A stretch of DNA of 64,000 nucleotides from Hyphomicrobiales bacterium. Lineage in GTDB: Bacteria; Pseudomonadota; Alphaproteobacteria; Rhizobiales; Rhizobiaceae. The notes beneath the pieces are model-generated. The model was not told the DNA's origin. It saw only the letters and a program-made list of their open reading frames with translations, and did no database searches. The first letter of the stretch is position 1. Each line of letters begins with the position of its first letter. A program made the translations under genes and the position numbers. This document shows, in pieces, positions 8,844 through 18,966 of the stretch. The stretch lies in assembly GCA_900473205.1 (NCBI GenBank), contig UCLB01000020.1, positions 62,001 through 126,000 of the forward strand. The letters run 5' to 3'.

Positions 8844-9584
8844 CTACTGCCGCCGCTCCGAAAACGCGCGACGATAGGCGGCGGGCGTCGTGCCTTTGGC
8901 GCCTTTCATGGCGCGGGTGAGGGCGGTTTGATCTGAAAAACCGGCTCTGTCGGCGATTTCCGCAATCGGCAGAGACGAACCCGCCAGAAGCGCACAAATC
9001 TTTTCCATGCGTATATCGGAGAGCCAAAAATGCGGTGTTTCATCGAACTGCTCACGGAAAATGGCGTGCAACCGGCTGACACTGATATCTGCGTGGTCGG
9101 CCATGCGCTCAAGGCTCCACGGTATGAATGGATCGATTTCCACAAGCGCCTTGAGTGCGGAAAGTCTGGATGTCACATCAGGGGTTTCGCATGCGAGGCT
9201 TTCAACGAGCATCGGTGCCCATGCTTGAGCGGCTTTTGCATTTTCTTCGCCGTTCTGCATCATGCTGTGCATATACTGCGTGAGTCTGGTCGTTCTCGGG
9301 CTGAGATCGATAAAGGGCCCTGAAGAGAATTTGTCGAGAATGTCAGCACCCACCGTCTGCTCGTCCATATCAACGACCAGCGAGCGGTTGACCACGTTGC
9401 TGGTCTGGGTGTGCGACGTGTTCTTGTGAACCAGAACACCTTTGGACGGCGACAATCGTTCCTGTAGCCCGCAGACATCGATTTCCAGCTGTCCGGCGAC
9501 GGGCAGAACAATCTGCACAAAGCTGTGGCGTTCATCCGGGGTCTCGTCGCGGTAGGAGCGTAGATCGACAGACACGGTTTGCAT
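8844..9584 (-). CDS. AraC-family transcriptional regulator
   Basis: A 246-residue regulator with an N-terminal cupin-like sensor region (about 10-90) and a C-terminal two-helix-turn-helix AraC domain (about 145-240). The recognition segment reads SLPIAEIADRAGFSDQTALTRAMKGAKGTTPAAYRRAF, typical of the second HTH. The start at 9584 is supported by GGAGGAGG 6 bases upstream. It is transcribed toward the EamA exporter, so it probably regulates that gene in response to a small ligand. The ligand is unknown. Confidence 0.86.
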   Translation of the reverse strand: MQTVSVDLRSYRDETPDERHSFVQIVLPVAGQLEIDVCGLQERLSPSKGVLVHKNTSHTQTSNVVNRSLVVDMDEQTVGADILDKFSSGPFIDLSPRTTRLTQYMHSMMQNGEENAKAAQAWAPMLVESLACETPDVTSRLSALKALVEIDPFIPWSLERMADHADISVSRLHAIFREQFDETPHFWLSDIRMEKICALLAGSSLPIAEIADRAGFSDQTALTRAMKGAKGTTPAAYRRAFSERRQ

Positions 9585-9683
9585 GCGATCCTCCTCCGGT
9601 TACCCAAAACGAAATATGGCCGCGACGCGGCCACTCACTGTTCCGATGATCTCATGTCATGCGGAAAACCGCCAGCCTGCATC

Positions 9684-9866
9684 TCAGGCTTCGGCTTCCT
9701 GCTTGACGGTCGATTCGCCACGCTTGCGCTTGCGCAGAACCGGCTTGTTCTCCCGCGCTTCGCACTTGGCCACATCGATGAGATAGGCCAGCATGGGCAT
9801 GCTGTTCATGGAAGCCAGCTGTTTTGCGGATTCCAGAAGATTTATGATGTTGGCAAAGTCGTCCAT
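9684..9866 (-). CDS. Small protein of unknown function
   Basis: A 60-residue protein if translation starts at the ATG at 9866 (MDDFANIINLLESAKQL...). An in-frame TTG at 9905 would add 13 residues, but conservation cannot be judged from one sequence. The first 40 residues look helical and amphipathic; the tail is basic then acidic (KPVLRKRKRGESTVKQEAEA). It resembles the small uncharacterised proteins common in Rhizobiaceae. The frame is intact and lies alone between divergent and tail-to-tail neighbours. It is divergent from the P-loop gene at 9988, with the palindrome at 9900-9917 between them. Not recognised further. Confidence 0.5.
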   Translation of the reverse strand: MDDFANIINLLESAKQLASMNSMPMLAYLIDVAKCEARENKPVLRKRKRGESTVKQEAEA

Positions 9867-9899
9867 CGTATCACTCGATTGTTCGGTTGCATCCCAAGG

Positions 9900-9917
9900 C
9901 TGCAATCACTATTGCAG
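9900..9917. promoter_or_regulatory. 18-bp perfect inverted repeat, possible operator
   Basis: CTGCAAT-CACT-ATTGCAG has 7-bp perfect arms and a 4-base spacer, in the short intergenic region between divergent genes (9866 minus, 9988 plus). A related TTGCAATAG occurs at 9943-9951 and TGCAA at 9960-9964. The size and dyad form fit a dimeric regulator site, but I cannot name the factor. Confidence 0.4.
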
Positions 9918-9987
9918 TTAAATAGCGCCGAGCCCCACTTGGTTGCAATAGTCAATTTCTGCAAACTGCTATGCAAGGGTGTAGAGG

Positions 9988-10557
9988 ATGAAAGTCATTG
10001 ACGATATCCGGCAGGCCGCGTCTCTGGTCTCCAATGCGTCTCGCATTATGGTCGTCGGTTCTTCGGGCGGTGGGAAAACGACCCTGTCACGAGGAATCGC
10101 CCAAAGGTTCGGCCTCACGCACATTTCGATGGACAAGGAATTTTTCTGGTTGCCAGGCTGGGTGGCGAGAGAACGCGCCGAGCAGCGTCAGATGATTGCA
10201 GCCTCTGTCCAGCATGATCGTTGGATCATGGATGGCAGCAATCCGTCGAGCTTCGATTTGCGACTTCCAAGAGCAGACATCGTTATTTGGGTGCGTATAT
10301 CGCGGATCACATGTATCTGGAGCGTCTTTAAACGGGTGGCGAAAAGCTATGGCAAGACAAGGCCGGATATGGCGCCGGGTTGCGCGGAGCAATGGCCCGA
10401 CAGGGAGTTCCTCAGCTACATCTGGAATTTCGAGAAGCGTCACGCGCCGATACTTCTGCGGAATTTCGATCTTTATGGCCCGCAGGTGCCGATATTTCAG
10501 GTGAAATCCAGAGCGCAAGCGCGTCAGCTTCTTGATCTTATTGGCGCAGCGCATTAA
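9988..10557 (+). CDS. P-loop NTPase, adenylate-kinase-like (FlaR-type)
   Basis: A 189-residue protein with a Walker A motif GSSGGGKTT near residue 23-31 and the HISMDKEFFWLPGW segment after it, as found in the adenylate kinase-like proteins annotated as topology modulation or FlaR proteins. The phosphate-acceptor substrate is unknown. The ATG at 9988 follows AGAGG closely. It ends 9 bases before ratA, so the two may be co-transcribed. The product is probably soluble, and function should stay general. Confidence 0.75.
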   Translation: MKVIDDIRQAASLVSNASRIMVVGSSGGGKTTLSRGIAQRFGLTHISMDKEFFWLPGWVARERAEQRQMIAASVQHDRWIMDGSNPSSFDLRLPRADIVIWVRISRITCIWSVFKRVAKSYGKTRPDMAPGCAEQWPDREFLSYIWNFEKRHAPILLRNFDLYGPQVPIFQVKSRAQARQLLDLIGAAH

Positions 10558-10566
10558 CTCCGGCTC

Positions 10567-11016
10567 ATGCCGCACTATGAAACACGCCGCCCTGTCAAAC
10601 ATTCTCCCGAACAGATGTATAATCTCGTTGCCGATGTGGAGAAGTATCCGGAATTTCTGCCGCTTTGCGAAGGTCTGACCATTCGTTCGCGCAAGGAACG
10701 TGACACCAAGACGCTACTGGTGGCGGATATGACCGTTGGCTACAAAGCGTTTCGCGAAACCTTCACCACGCAGGTTCTGCTGAAGCCGGATGAACATGCC
10801 ATCGATGTGAAGTATCTCGATGGTCCGTTCAAATATCTCGACAATCGCTGGCGTTTCGAAGCCACTGAAGACGGCGGATGCTCGGTCTATTTCTTCATCG
10901 ACTACGAGTTCAAGAGCCGCATTCTCGGCGCCGTCATGGGCTCCATGTTCGACCGCGCCTTCCGCATGTTTGCCGAAGCATTCGAGGCGCGTGCAGACAA
11001 GATTTACGCAGCCTGA
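10567..11016 (+). CDS. RatA/COQ10-type START-domain protein
   Basis: A 149-residue member of the polyketide cyclase/START-like family that includes mitochondrial COQ10 (coenzyme Q binding) and E. coli RatA. The diagnostic start is YETRRPVKHSPEQMYNLVADVEKYPEFLPLC, followed by the beta-rich lipid-binding fold and a C-terminal helix (MFDRAFRMFAEAFEARA). In alphaproteobacteria the COQ10-like role in ubiquinone function is the more likely one; the ribosome-association claim for RatA is from E. coli. Its last 13 bases overlap the end of the convergent pncC gene. Confidence 0.87.
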   Translation: MPHYETRRPVKHSPEQMYNLVADVEKYPEFLPLCEGLTIRSRKERDTKTLLVADMTVGYKAFRETFTTQVLLKPDEHAIDVKYLDGPFKYLDNRWRFEATEDGGCSVYFFIDYEFKSRILGAVMGSMFDRAFRMFAEAFEARADKIYAA

Positions 11017-11507
11017 GCGAGCTCCAGTAGCATCTCCAGCGCGGTTTTGACCGTTGCCAGCCGCACCTGATCGCGGCCAATATCTCCGTAACGCATTTCA
11101 CGGTGAATAACGCCGCCACTCCGTCGCGTCGCGGCAAGATGCACGAGGCCTACGGGCTTTTCGGCTGAACCACCACCCGGACCGGCAATGCCGGTGACGG
11201 CGACGGAAAACTCTGCGCAGGAGCGATAAAGCGCCCCATGCGCCATCTGAAGCGCTGTTTCTTTCGAAACCGCACCGAAGGCTTCCAGCGTAGCGGAGGT
11301 CACGCCCAGCATGTCCATCTTGGCATCATTGGTATAGGTCACGAAGCCACGGTCGACGACGGCGGAAGAGCCGGCGATGTCTGTCAGCGCCGCGGCGATC
11401 AAACCGCCCGTGCAGCTTTCCGCCGTGGAAAGCATATGTCCCCGACCGGTGAAGTCGCGCACGATCTGTTGGGCCAGAGCTTGGATATCGTCAGGAAAAA
11501 TGCTCAT
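11004..11507 (-). CDS. pncC: Nicotinamide-nucleotide amidase (CinA C-terminal domain protein)
   Basis: A 167-residue stand-alone CinA C-terminal domain. It deamidates NMN to nicotinate mononucleotide in NAD recycling. Visible motifs are [21 protein letters not shown] near residue 28 and [17 protein letters not shown] near residue 113. The N-terminal molybdopterin-like domain of full CinA is absent, as is normal for this short form. Its start codon overlaps the ispDF stop by 4 bases (ATGA arrangement), so it is translationally coupled to ispDF. Confidence 0.9.
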   Translation of the reverse strand: MSIFPDDIQALAQQIVRDFTGRGHMLSTAESCTGGLIAAALTDIAGSSAVVDRGFVTYTNDAKMDMLGVTSATLEAFGAVSKETALQMAHGALYRSCAEFSVAVTGIAGPGGGSAEKPVGLVHLAATRRSGGVIHREMRYGDIGRDQVRLATVKTALEMLLELAQAA

Positions 11508-12691
11508 GCTGGCCGCCGTTTATAAACCACAGTCGCCGTGGCGATGGCCGCAATACCCTCGCGCCGCCCAACGAAGCCAATGGTTTCGTTGGTGGTGGCC
11601 TTGACGGAGCAGCGGTCGAGCGAGATGTCGAGAATATCTGCAAGGTTTTCCCGCATGGCCTGGCGATGAGGCCCCACGCGCGGAGCTTCAGCAATCAGCG
11701 AGACATCGGCATTCATGATCGCGCCGCCATTGCCGCGCACGACTTTAGCGGCATGCTCCAGAAAGATGCGCGATGCGGCACCTTTCCATTGCGGATCGGA
11801 CGGCGGAAAATGATCGCCGATATCGCCAGCACCACAGGTCGCCAGCAGCGCGTCGGTCAGGGCGTGGAGTGCCACGTCGGCATCGGAATGGCCCATTAGC
11901 TTCTGGTCATGTGGAATGAAAATGCCGCACAGCGTTACGCCATCACCGTCGATCAGCTGATGCACATCATAACCATTGCCGGTGCGGACATCCGGCAAAT
12001 AGTGAGCAAGCTTTTCATCGGCCATGGCGATATCCCTTTTCAAGGTCAGTTTTACATTGTCGACCATGCCATCCACCAGCTTGACGGCCAAGCCAGCCCA
12101 TTCGGCAATAGCAGCATCATCGGTAAAATCGCTGAGGCCGGAGGAGGCGGCTTTTCTGTGGGCCGAGAGAATGGATGGATAATCGAAGGATTGCGGCGTC
12201 TGTGCCGCGTAGAGATTGCTGCGCGATACCGTCTCGCCCACAAAGCCGTCATTGCCGCGCTTCAGCGTATCGGCAACCGGCACAGCGGGCAGAACGGCCT
12301 TTTCGCCAGCCGACAGGGTCTCTGCAATGCGTTGCAGCAGGTCGGTATCGATGAAAGGGCGCACGGCGTCGTGAATCATCACATGGGTGATGCCCTTGCT
12401 CTCCAATGCTTCCAGCCCTGACAGCACGGATTGCTGACGCGACGCGCCGCCGGTCACAGTGATAATCGTGTCGGTCGCATTCAGCCGTTTGGCGATGGGT
12501 TCGAACAGCGCGCGGTCATCGGGGTGAATGACGACGACGATTTCGGCAGTGCCGCCCCAGCCTAAAAAACGCTCCAGCGTATGCTCGATAACCGGTCTAC
12601 CGCCGATGGGTCGGTATTGTTTCGGGCCTTCTTCCGGTGCACCTGCACGTTCTCCACGACCCGCAGCAACGATGACGATCCCGATTTTCAT
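11504..12691 (-). CDS. ispDF: Bifunctional IspD/IspF enzyme of the MEP isoprenoid pathway
   Basis: A 395-residue fusion. Residues 1 to about 230 are 2-C-methyl-D-erythritol 4-phosphate cytidylyltransferase (IspD), with nucleotide-binding [19 protein letters not shown] near the start. The rest is 2-C-methyl-D-erythritol 2,4-cyclodiphosphate synthase (IspF), with GNGYDVHQL and the metal-binding [18 protein letters not shown]. The fusion is known in alphaproteobacteria. I chose the ATG at 12691 because [11 protein letters not shown] starts the fold and AGGAAG lies 6 bases upstream; the frame is open for another 91 codons but that stretch is not conserved in kind. It is co-transcribed with pncC. 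Confidence 0.95.
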   Translation of the reverse strand: MKIGIVIVAAGRGERAGAPEEGPKQYRPIGGRPVIEHTLERFLGWGGTAEIVVVIHPDDRALFEPIAKRLNATDTIITVTGGASRQQSVLSGLEALESKGITHVMIHDAVRPFIDTDLLQRIAETLSAGEKAVLPAVPVADTLKRGNDGFVGETVSRSNLYAAQTPQSFDYPSILSAHRKAASSGLSDFTDDAAIAEWAGLAVKLVDGMVDNVKLTLKRDIAMADEKLAHYLPDVRTGNGYDVHQLIDGDGVTLCGIFIPHDQKLMGHSDADVALHALTDALLATCGAGDIGDHFPPSDPQWKGAASRIFLEHAAKVVRGNGGAIMNADVSLIAEAPRVGPHRQAMRENLADILDISLDRCSVKATTNETIGFVGRREGIAAIATATVVYKRRPA

Positions 12692-12942
12692 AGCAACTTC
12701 CTGCATTGAACCTATGCCGTTTATGCATCTCTTCAAAGGTTTACAGAGACGATCTAGCGTTTTAAAAAACGAATAGCCAGCGCCAATGCGCCGTGCCATA
12801 GGCTCCTCATATTCCCGTTTCGAGCCTTTTCCTCTCTTTATCCGCGATAAACACCAAATCAAAAAAACAAACGAATATGTCAGCGAAAGTGCTTGGCAAC
12901 TGCGCAAACGCTGTCTAAAAATAATGCAAAACTGAAAACTGC

Positions 12943-13959
12943 ATGAAAGATCACCACTTGGCACTTCCGTCGCTGTCAGATCCGTTCGACATCGGTACCG
13001 TTACCATTCGTAACCGGTCCGTGCTTGCACCTATGTCTGGCGTTACCGACCTGCCATTTCGCAGGCTTGCCTGGCGTTTCGGCGCGGGGCTTGTCGTCAC
13101 GGAGATGGTTGCAAGCCGTGAACTTGTCGCCAATCGCGGGGAATCCTGGGCGCGCCTTAAGAATGCGGGCATGGTTCCGCATATGGTGCAGCTTGCCGGA
13201 CGCGAGGCATACTGGATGGCCGAGGCCGCGAAGATTTCGGCAGATAATGGTGCGGGAATCATCGACATCAATATGGGGTGTCCGGCCAAGAAGGTCATCG
13301 GCGGTTATTCCGGCTCGGCGCTGATGCGTGAGCCAGATCATGCGCTGAGCCTGATCGAGGCCATCGTCAAGGCAGTCGATGTGCCCGTGACGCTGAAGAT
13401 GCGTCTCGGCTGGGATGAGAACTCCATCAATGCGCCCGATATTGCTGCCCGTGCGGAAGCTGCCGGTGTGAAGCTCATCACCATTCACGGTCGCACGCGC
13501 ATGCAGTTTTACGAAGGCCGCGCCGATTGGGATGCGATCAAGGCCGTGCGGGATGTGATTTCCGTGCCGTTGATTGCCAATGGCGATGTTGAAACGAGTG
13601 AGGACGCTGCTGATATCCTTCGCCGTTCTGGCGCAGACGCCGTTATGGTGGGGCGTGGAGCCCAAGGCCAGCCTTGGTTGCCTGCGGTTCTTGCTGGCCA
13701 TGCAGCGCCGCAGCCGCATGAGATCGCCGACATCGCCACCGAACATTACGAACTGATGCTGGAATTTTACGGCGTTGAAGCCGGGCTTCGTCACGCGCGC
13801 AAACATCTTGGATGGTATCTGGATCGATTTGCGCAGGACATGAAGACAGATGACAAGGTTGACATCATGACATCAAAAAACACGGGGCAGGTGACAGCAC
13901 TGCTGCGCTCTGCCCTGCAACAGGGCGCGGAACGCTGTGCCGCGAGGAAGGCCGCATGA
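12943..13959 (+). CDS. dusB: tRNA-dihydrouridine synthase (NifR3/DusB)
   Basis: FMN enzyme that reduces uridines in the tRNA D-loop; it was named NifR3 in rhizobia because it is first in the ntr operon. At 338 residues it is of normal length. Motifs include [13 protein letters not shown] (FMN site), the catalytic cysteine in [18 protein letters not shown], and [16 protein letters not shown]. Its TGA overlaps the ntrB ATG by 4 bases, giving tight coupling. No obvious SD precedes the ATG at 12943. The 251-base gap upstream separates it from divergent ispDF and must hold both promoters. Confidence 0.95.
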   Translation: MKDHHLALPSLSDPFDIGTVTIRNRSVLAPMSGVTDLPFRRLAWRFGAGLVVTEMVASRELVANRGESWARLKNAGMVPHMVQLAGREAYWMAEAAKISADNGAGIIDINMGCPAKKVIGGYSGSALMREPDHALSLIEAIVKAVDVPVTLKMRLGWDENSINAPDIAARAEAAGVKLITIHGRTRMQFYEGRADWDAIKAVRDVISVPLIANGDVETSEDAADILRRSGADAVMVGRGAQGQPWLPAVLAGHAAPQPHEIADIATEHYELMLEFYGVEAGLRHARKHLGWYLDRFAQDMKTDDKVDIMTSKNTGQVTALLRSALQQGAERCAARKAA

Positions 13960-15101
13960 GCGCCGGAACTGCATCACCCGGTGGCAACGCCCTTGCCATG
14001 GCCGTACTCAATGCGGTCCAGAACCCGGTCATTCTGGTGGATGGCGAAGGCTTCGTTGCCTTTGCCAATTGGGAAGCGGAAGCCTTTTTCGGCGCAAGCG
14101 CGACGCATCTGGCACGCTACCGCATTTCCACCTTCATTCCCTTCGGCAGCCCGCTGCTGGCATTGATCGATCAGGTGCGGGAGCGCCGTGCGCCGGTCAA
14201 TGAATACCGTGTTGATCTTTCGTCACCGCGTCTGGGTCAGGACAAGCTGGTGGACCTCTATGTCGCACCTGTCGTCAGCGAGCCAGGATCGGTCGTGGTG
14301 GTGTTTCAGGAACGCTCCATGGCCGACAAGATCGACCGTCAGCTGACGCACCGCGCCGCCGCTCGCTCCGTCACTGGCCTTGCCTCCATGCTGGCGCACG
14401 AAATCAAGAACCCGCTATCGGGCATTCGTGGTGCGGCACAGCTGCTGGAAACATCCGTTCCCGATGAGGATCGGGCGCTGACGCGGCTGATCTGCGATGA
14501 AACGGATCGCATCGTTTCGCTGGTGGATCGTATGGAGATTTTCTCCGACGAACGCCCGGTGGACCGTATGCCGATCAACATCCACTCGGTGCTGGATCAT
14601 GTGAAGGCAGTGGCGAAAGCCGGTTTTGCCCGCAACATCAAGATCAGCGAAAACTACGACCCGTCGCTGCCGCCGGTTTATGCCAACCGCGATCAGCTGG
14701 TGCAGGTCTTCCTCAACCTGGTGAAAAACGCTGCCGAAGCCGTGGGTAACCAGCCGGATGGCGAGGTCATTCTGACGACGGCCTACCGCCCTGGCATCCG
14801 TCTGTCGGTCGCTGGCACGCGTGAGCGCATTTCACTGCCGCTGGAATTCTGTGTGGTCGATAATGGTCCCGGCGTGCCGACCGATCTCGTGCCGCATCTG
14901 TTTGATCCCTTTATTACAACGAAAACCAACGGTTCCGGTCTCGGCCTTGCCCTTGTCGCAAAACTCATCGGTGCCCATGGCGGTATCGTGGAATGCGACA
15001 GCCAGAACCACCGCACGACTTTCCGCGTTTTGATGCCCGTTTCCCCCGAAGTGGCGGTAGACGACAGCATTTTGCCGAACCCGACAGGACTTAATCGATG
15101 A
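13956..15101 (+). CDS. ntrB: Nitrogen regulation sensor histidine kinase NtrB
   Basis: Cytoplasmic kinase/phosphatase for NtrC under control of PII proteins. The 381 residues hold an N-terminal PAS domain (about 15-115), a HisKA domain with phospho-acceptor in [20 protein letters not shown] (near residue 150) and a HATPase_c domain with N-box [10 protein letters not shown] and G-boxes DNGPGVP and GSGLGLAL. There are no membrane segments. It overlaps dusB by 4 bases upstream and ntrC by 4 bases downstream. Confidence 0.96.
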   Translation: MSAGTASPGGNALAMAVLNAVQNPVILVDGEGFVAFANWEAEAFFGASATHLARYRISTFIPFGSPLLALIDQVRERRAPVNEYRVDLSSPRLGQDKLVDLYVAPVVSEPGSVVVVFQERSMADKIDRQLTHRAAARSVTGLASMLAHEIKNPLSGIRGAAQLLETSVPDEDRALTRLICDETDRIVSLVDRMEIFSDERPVDRMPINIHSVLDHVKAVAKAGFARNIKISENYDPSLPPVYANRDQLVQVFLNLVKNAAEAVGNQPDGEVILTTAYRPGIRLSVAGTRERISLPLEFCVVDNGPGVPTDLVPHLFDPFITTKTNGSGLGLALVAKLIGAHGGIVECDSQNHRTTFRVLMPVSPEVAVDDSILPNPTGLNR

Positions 15102-16549
15102 CAGCAACGATTCTCGTGGCCGATGATGATGCGGCCATCCGTACCGTCCTCAATCAGGCTCTCAGCCGTGCCGGGTATGATGTGCGGATCACCTCTAACG
15201 CTGCCACGCTGTGGCGCTGGGTGTCTGCGGGTGAGGGCGATCTTGTCGTGACCGACGTGGTCATGCCGGATGAAAACGCATTCGACCTGCTGCCACGCAT
15301 CAAGAAGGCCCGGCCCGATCTGCCGGTGCTGGTGATGAGCGCGCAGAACACCTTTATGACGGCTATCAAGGCCTCTGAAAAAGGTGCCTATGACTATCTG
15401 CCCAAGCCTTTTGACCTGACTGAACTGATCGCCATCATTGGTCGCGCTCTATCCGAGCCGAAGCGTAAGCCAGCCAAGCTGGATGACGACATGCAGGATG
15501 GCATGCCGCTGGTGGGTCGTTCCGCTGCCATGCAGGAAATCTACCGCGTGCTGGCGCGTTTGATGCAGACCGATCTGACGCTGATGATTACGGGTGAGTC
15601 CGGTACGGGTAAAGAACTGGTAGCGCGGGCGCTGCATGATTACGGCAAGCGCCGTAACGGTCCTTTCGTGGCCATCAACATGGCTGCCATTCCGCGCGAC
15701 CTGATCGAATCTGAACTCTTCGGCCATGAAAAGGGTGCCTTCACCGGCGCGCAGAACCGTTCCACCGGTCGCTTTGAGCAGGCTGAAGGCGGTACGCTGT
15801 TTCTGGACGAAATCGGCGATATGCCGATGGATGCACAGACCCGTCTTCTGCGCGTGCTTCAGCAGGGCGAATACACCACCGTCGGTGGTCGCACTCCTAT
15901 CCGCACCGATGTTCGCATCGTCGCTGCCACCAACAAGGATTTGAAGACTTCGATCAATCAGGGTCTATTCCGCGAAGACCTTTATTACCGCCTCAACGTC
16001 GTGCCGCTGCGCCTGCCGCCGCTGCGTGACCGTGCGGAAGACATTCCGGACCTCGTGCGCCACTTCATCCAGACAGGCGAAAAAGAGGGTCTTGAGTGCA
16101 AGCGTTTCGAGACAGAGGCGCTGGAACTGATGAAGGCCTATGCCTGGCCGGGCAACGTGCGCGAGCTGGAAAACCTCATTCGCCGCCTGATGGCGCTTTA
16201 TCCACAGGAAGTCATCACCCGCGAAATCATCGAGCAGGAGCTTCAATCCGACGTTCCCGATAGCCCGATTGACCGCACAGCAACCCGCAATGGTTCTCTG
16301 ACGATTTCGCAGGCCGTGGAAGAAAACATGCGGGATTACTTCTCCGGTTTTGGCGAGAACCTGCCGCCGCCGGGCCTTTATGATCGCGTATTACGCGAAA
16401 TGGAATACCCGCTCATTCTCGCTGCACTGACAGCCACGCGCGGCAACCAGATCAAGGCTGCCGACCTGCTGGGCCTTAACCGAAATACGCTGCGCAAGAA
16501 GATTCGCGAACTCGGCGTATCTGTGTATCGCAGCTCAAGAACCGCCTGA
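15098..16549 (+). CDS. ntrC: Nitrogen regulation response regulator NtrC (sigma-54 activator)
   Basis: A 483-residue enhancer-binding protein that activates sigma-54 promoters of nitrogen assimilation genes. It contains a receiver domain with phospho-acceptor Asp in [10 protein letters not shown], an AAA+ domain with Walker A GESGTGKE, the sigma-54 contact loop GAFTGA intact in [12 protein letters not shown], Walker [10 protein letters not shown], and a C-terminal Fis-type HTH ([24 protein letters not shown]). Its start overlaps the ntrB stop. The intact GAFTGA is worth contrasting with NtrX downstream. Confidence 0.97.
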   Translation: MTATILVADDDAAIRTVLNQALSRAGYDVRITSNAATLWRWVSAGEGDLVVTDVVMPDENAFDLLPRIKKARPDLPVLVMSAQNTFMTAIKASEKGAYDYLPKPFDLTELIAIIGRALSEPKRKPAKLDDDMQDGMPLVGRSAAMQEIYRVLARLMQTDLTLMITGESGTGKELVARALHDYGKRRNGPFVAINMAAIPRDLIESELFGHEKGAFTGAQNRSTGRFEQAEGGTLFLDEIGDMPMDAQTRLLRVLQQGEYTTVGGRTPIRTDVRIVAATNKDLKTSINQGLFREDLYYRLNVVPLRLPPLRDRAEDIPDLVRHFIQTGEKEGLECKRFETEALELMKAYAWPGNVRELENLIRRLMALYPQEVITREIIEQELQSDVPDSPIDRTATRNGSLTISQAVEENMRDYFSGFGENLPPPGLYDRVLREMEYPLILAALTATRGNQIKAADLLGLNRNTLRKKIRELGVSVYRSSRTA

Positions 16550-16554
16550 GTCTG

Positions 16555-16583
16555 TTGACAAGCCAAGGGTGTCGTTGCATTTT
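16555..16583 (+). promoter_or_regulatory. Possible promoter for ntrYX
   Basis: TTGACA at 16555-16560 matches a -35 box, with a CATTTT hexamer 17 bases later (16578-16583) as a weak -10. It sits at the start of the 146-base gap between ntrC and ntrY, the only sizeable gap inside the ntr cluster. A separate ntrYX transcript is plausible but is inferred from spacing and one good hexamer only. Confidence 0.3.
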
Positions 16584-16695
16584 CGCCACAATGTGTTGCT
16601 TGAAAATCACGGGAACGCTGGATTCGCTGAAACCGCGCCGGCGTCCTCTTTTTCAAGATTGTGGTGCCGCACAAGGCGGCATGGGAAAATGATCG

Positions 16696-18966
16696 ATGCG
16701 CAAACCTGTCACCGATAGGGTTTCGGACCGTGCGGCGGCTGACATAGTCATTGCCGACCGGCGGATGTCCTTTGCTTTCCCGGGACTGGTTCTTGCGGGT
16801 GTTGCGCTCATCTGCGCCATGCTGACGCTGTTCGTGCTTCTGGGTCTCACACCCATCGCGCCGACCACCAACGTCGTCATCGCCTCTGTGTTCATCAACT
16901 CGCTTTTCGTCATCGGGCTGATGTATCTCATCGGTCGTGAAATCAGCCGGTTGATGAAGGCCAGACGCCGGGGCAGGGCAGCGGCGCGGCTTCACGTTCG
17001 TATCGTCGCGCTGTTTTCTATCGTTGCGATTACGCCTGCGGTTCTGGTCGCGATCTTTGCCAGTATCACGCTGAATGTCGGTCTGGATCGCTGGTTTGCC
17101 ATCCGCACCCAGGCCATTGTGGATTCCTCCAGCAACATCGCCCAGGCCTATATGCTGGAAAATGCCGGATATCTGCAGGGTCAGACGCTGTCCATGGCGA
17201 CAGACCTCGACCGCAACCGGGCACTTTTCTATCTCGACCGGACCGGTTTCAAGGATTTGATGACCCGCCAGGCGAAGGGACGCGGTTTTCTCGGTGCGTT
17301 CCTCGTTCAGGAAGATGGCGATGCCGTCGTTCAGGCCGATATCCAGACCGAAAAGCCGCTACCGGCCATCCCGCAGGATGCGTTGGAAAAGGCCGCTGCC
17401 GGTCAACCCACGCTCATCCCGCCGGGTATTACCAATCTGGTTGGTGCCATCATCAAGCTGGAGGGTATCGGGGGAACCTTCCTTTACACGGTTCGCGCTG
17501 TAGACCCCAAGGTCATGGCGGCGATGCGCCAGATGGAAGAGAACCGCGCAGAATATAAGGCGATGGAGGCGGGCCGAGCGCCCCTGCAAATCGCCTTTGC
17601 TATCCTTTACCTAGGCTTTGCGCTGATCGTGCTTCTAGCCGCCATCTGGACCGCAATTGCCGTAGCCGACCGTATTGTGCGGCCCATCCGCCTGCTCATC
17701 AGCGCTGCCGATAGCGTGGCCATGGGCAATATGCATGTGCTGGTGCCGGTGCGCGCGGTGGATGGTGACGTCGGTCGCCTAGCGCGAACCTTCAATAAGA
17801 TGATTGGCGAAATCCGCAGTCAGCAGGAAGAAATCATCGAGGCCAAAGACGATATCGATAACCGCCGCCGCTTTATCGAGGCCGTGCTGTCTGGCGTGAC
17901 GGCTGCCGTGATTGGCGTGGACGAGCATCGCAACATCACCATCGCCAATCCTTCCGCCGAAGAGTTTCTGGCAGTGTCGTCCGAGCAGTTGCTTGGTTCG
18001 CCGCTGGTTGAGGTGGCGCCGGAAATCGAACATGTCGTCACCGAAGCCGCGGCTTCGGCGCGCATGGATTTCCGCCACCAGATCAACATCATCCGGCGCG
18101 GCAAGGAGCGCACGCTCAATGTGCAGGTCACACGTGAGGATGCGCGTGATGGTCACGAATCCTACGTTATCACGCTTGATGACATCACCGATCTTGTCAT
18201 TGCCCAGCGCTCGACCGCATGGTCGGAAGTTGCGCGACGCATCGCCCATGAAATCAAGAACCCGCTGACGCCGATCCAACTGTCCGCGGAGCGCATCAAG
18301 CGCCGTTTCGGTAAACAGATCAATGACGAGGCGGATCGTGCGGTGTTCGATCAATGTACGGACACCATCGTCCGTCAGGTGGGTGATATCGGCCGCATGG
18401 TGGATGAGTTCTCGGCTTTCGCGCGCATGCCGAAGCCGACCAAAGAGATGTCCGATTTGCGCACGATCCTCAAGGACGCCACATTCCTGCGGGAAATGGG
18501 CGCAGCGCATGTGAAGTTCGCCACCGAATTCGGTGACGATGCTCTTGAGGGCATGTTCGATGCGCGCATGCTGGGGCAGGCCTTCGGAAACCTCATCAAG
18601 AATGCCACCGAGGCCATCGAATCGGTCGAGACGAGCGATAGCCCGCGTGAGGGCAAAATCCTCGTCAGGGCGTCTTTTGACGAACAGAACAATCGCTTCA
18701 TTGCCGATGTGATCGACAATGGTCGCGGTCTGCCCGTCGAAAACCGGCACCGCATTCTGGAGCCCTATATGACAATGCGCGAGAAGGGCACGGGCCTTGG
18801 TCTGGCCATCGTCAAGAAGATTATCGAAGAACACGGCGGTCATCTTGAGTTGCATGATGCACCCGCCGATTTCGATCATGGCCACGGCGCCATGATCAGA
18901 GTGCTGCTGCCGCATATCGAAGCGGCGGGCAGTGAAATAGACAAGGAAGTTGCATATGGCGTCTGA
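16696..18966 (+). CDS. ntrY: Membrane sensor histidine kinase NtrY
   Basis: A 756-residue membrane kinase paired with NtrX, linked in alphaproteobacteria to nitrogen, redox and envelope control. Hydrophobic segments lie at about 30-55, 58-80, 100-125 and 295-320, with a periplasmic region between the last two. Next come a HAMP domain (about 320-375), a PAS domain, HisKA with [26 protein letters not shown], and HATPase_c with NLIKNATEAIE, DNGRGLP and GTGLGLAI. The last 11 bases overlap the start of ntrX. Confidence 0.95.
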   Translation: MRKPVTDRVSDRAAADIVIADRRMSFAFPGLVLAGVALICAMLTLFVLLGLTPIAPTTNVVIASVFINSLFVIGLMYLIGREISRLMKARRRGRAAARLHVRIVALFSIVAITPAVLVAIFASITLNVGLDRWFAIRTQAIVDSSSNIAQAYMLENAGYLQGQTLSMATDLDRNRALFYLDRTGFKDLMTRQAKGRGFLGAFLVQEDGDAVVQADIQTEKPLPAIPQDALEKAAAGQPTLIPPGITNLVGAIIKLEGIGGTFLYTVRAVDPKVMAAMRQMEENRAEYKAMEAGRAPLQIAFAILYLGFALIVLLAAIWTAIAVADRIVRPIRLLISAADSVAMGNMHVLVPVRAVDGDVGRLARTFNKMIGEIRSQQEEIIEAKDDIDNRRRFIEAVLSGVTAAVIGVDEHRNITIANPSAEEFLAVSSEQLLGSPLVEVAPEIEHVVTEAAASARMDFRHQINIIRRGKERTLNVQVTREDARDGHESYVITLDDITDLVIAQRSTAWSEVARRIAHEIKNPLTPIQLSAERIKRRFGKQINDEADRAVFDQCTDTIVRQVGDIGRMVDEFSAFARMPKPTKEMSDLRTILKDATFLREMGAAHVKFATEFGDDALEGMFDARMLGQAFGNLIKNATEAIESVETSDSPREGKILVRASFDEQNNRFIADVIDNGRGLPVENRHRILEPYMTMREKGTGLGLAIVKKIIEEHGGHLELHDAPADFDHGHGAMIRVLLPHIEAAGSEIDKEVAYGV

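Noticed and set aside
12692-12964. An N-terminal extension of ispDF up to 12964
   Set aside because: It would overlap the dusB start, has no IspD similarity, and the ATG at 12691 has a good ribosome-binding site.
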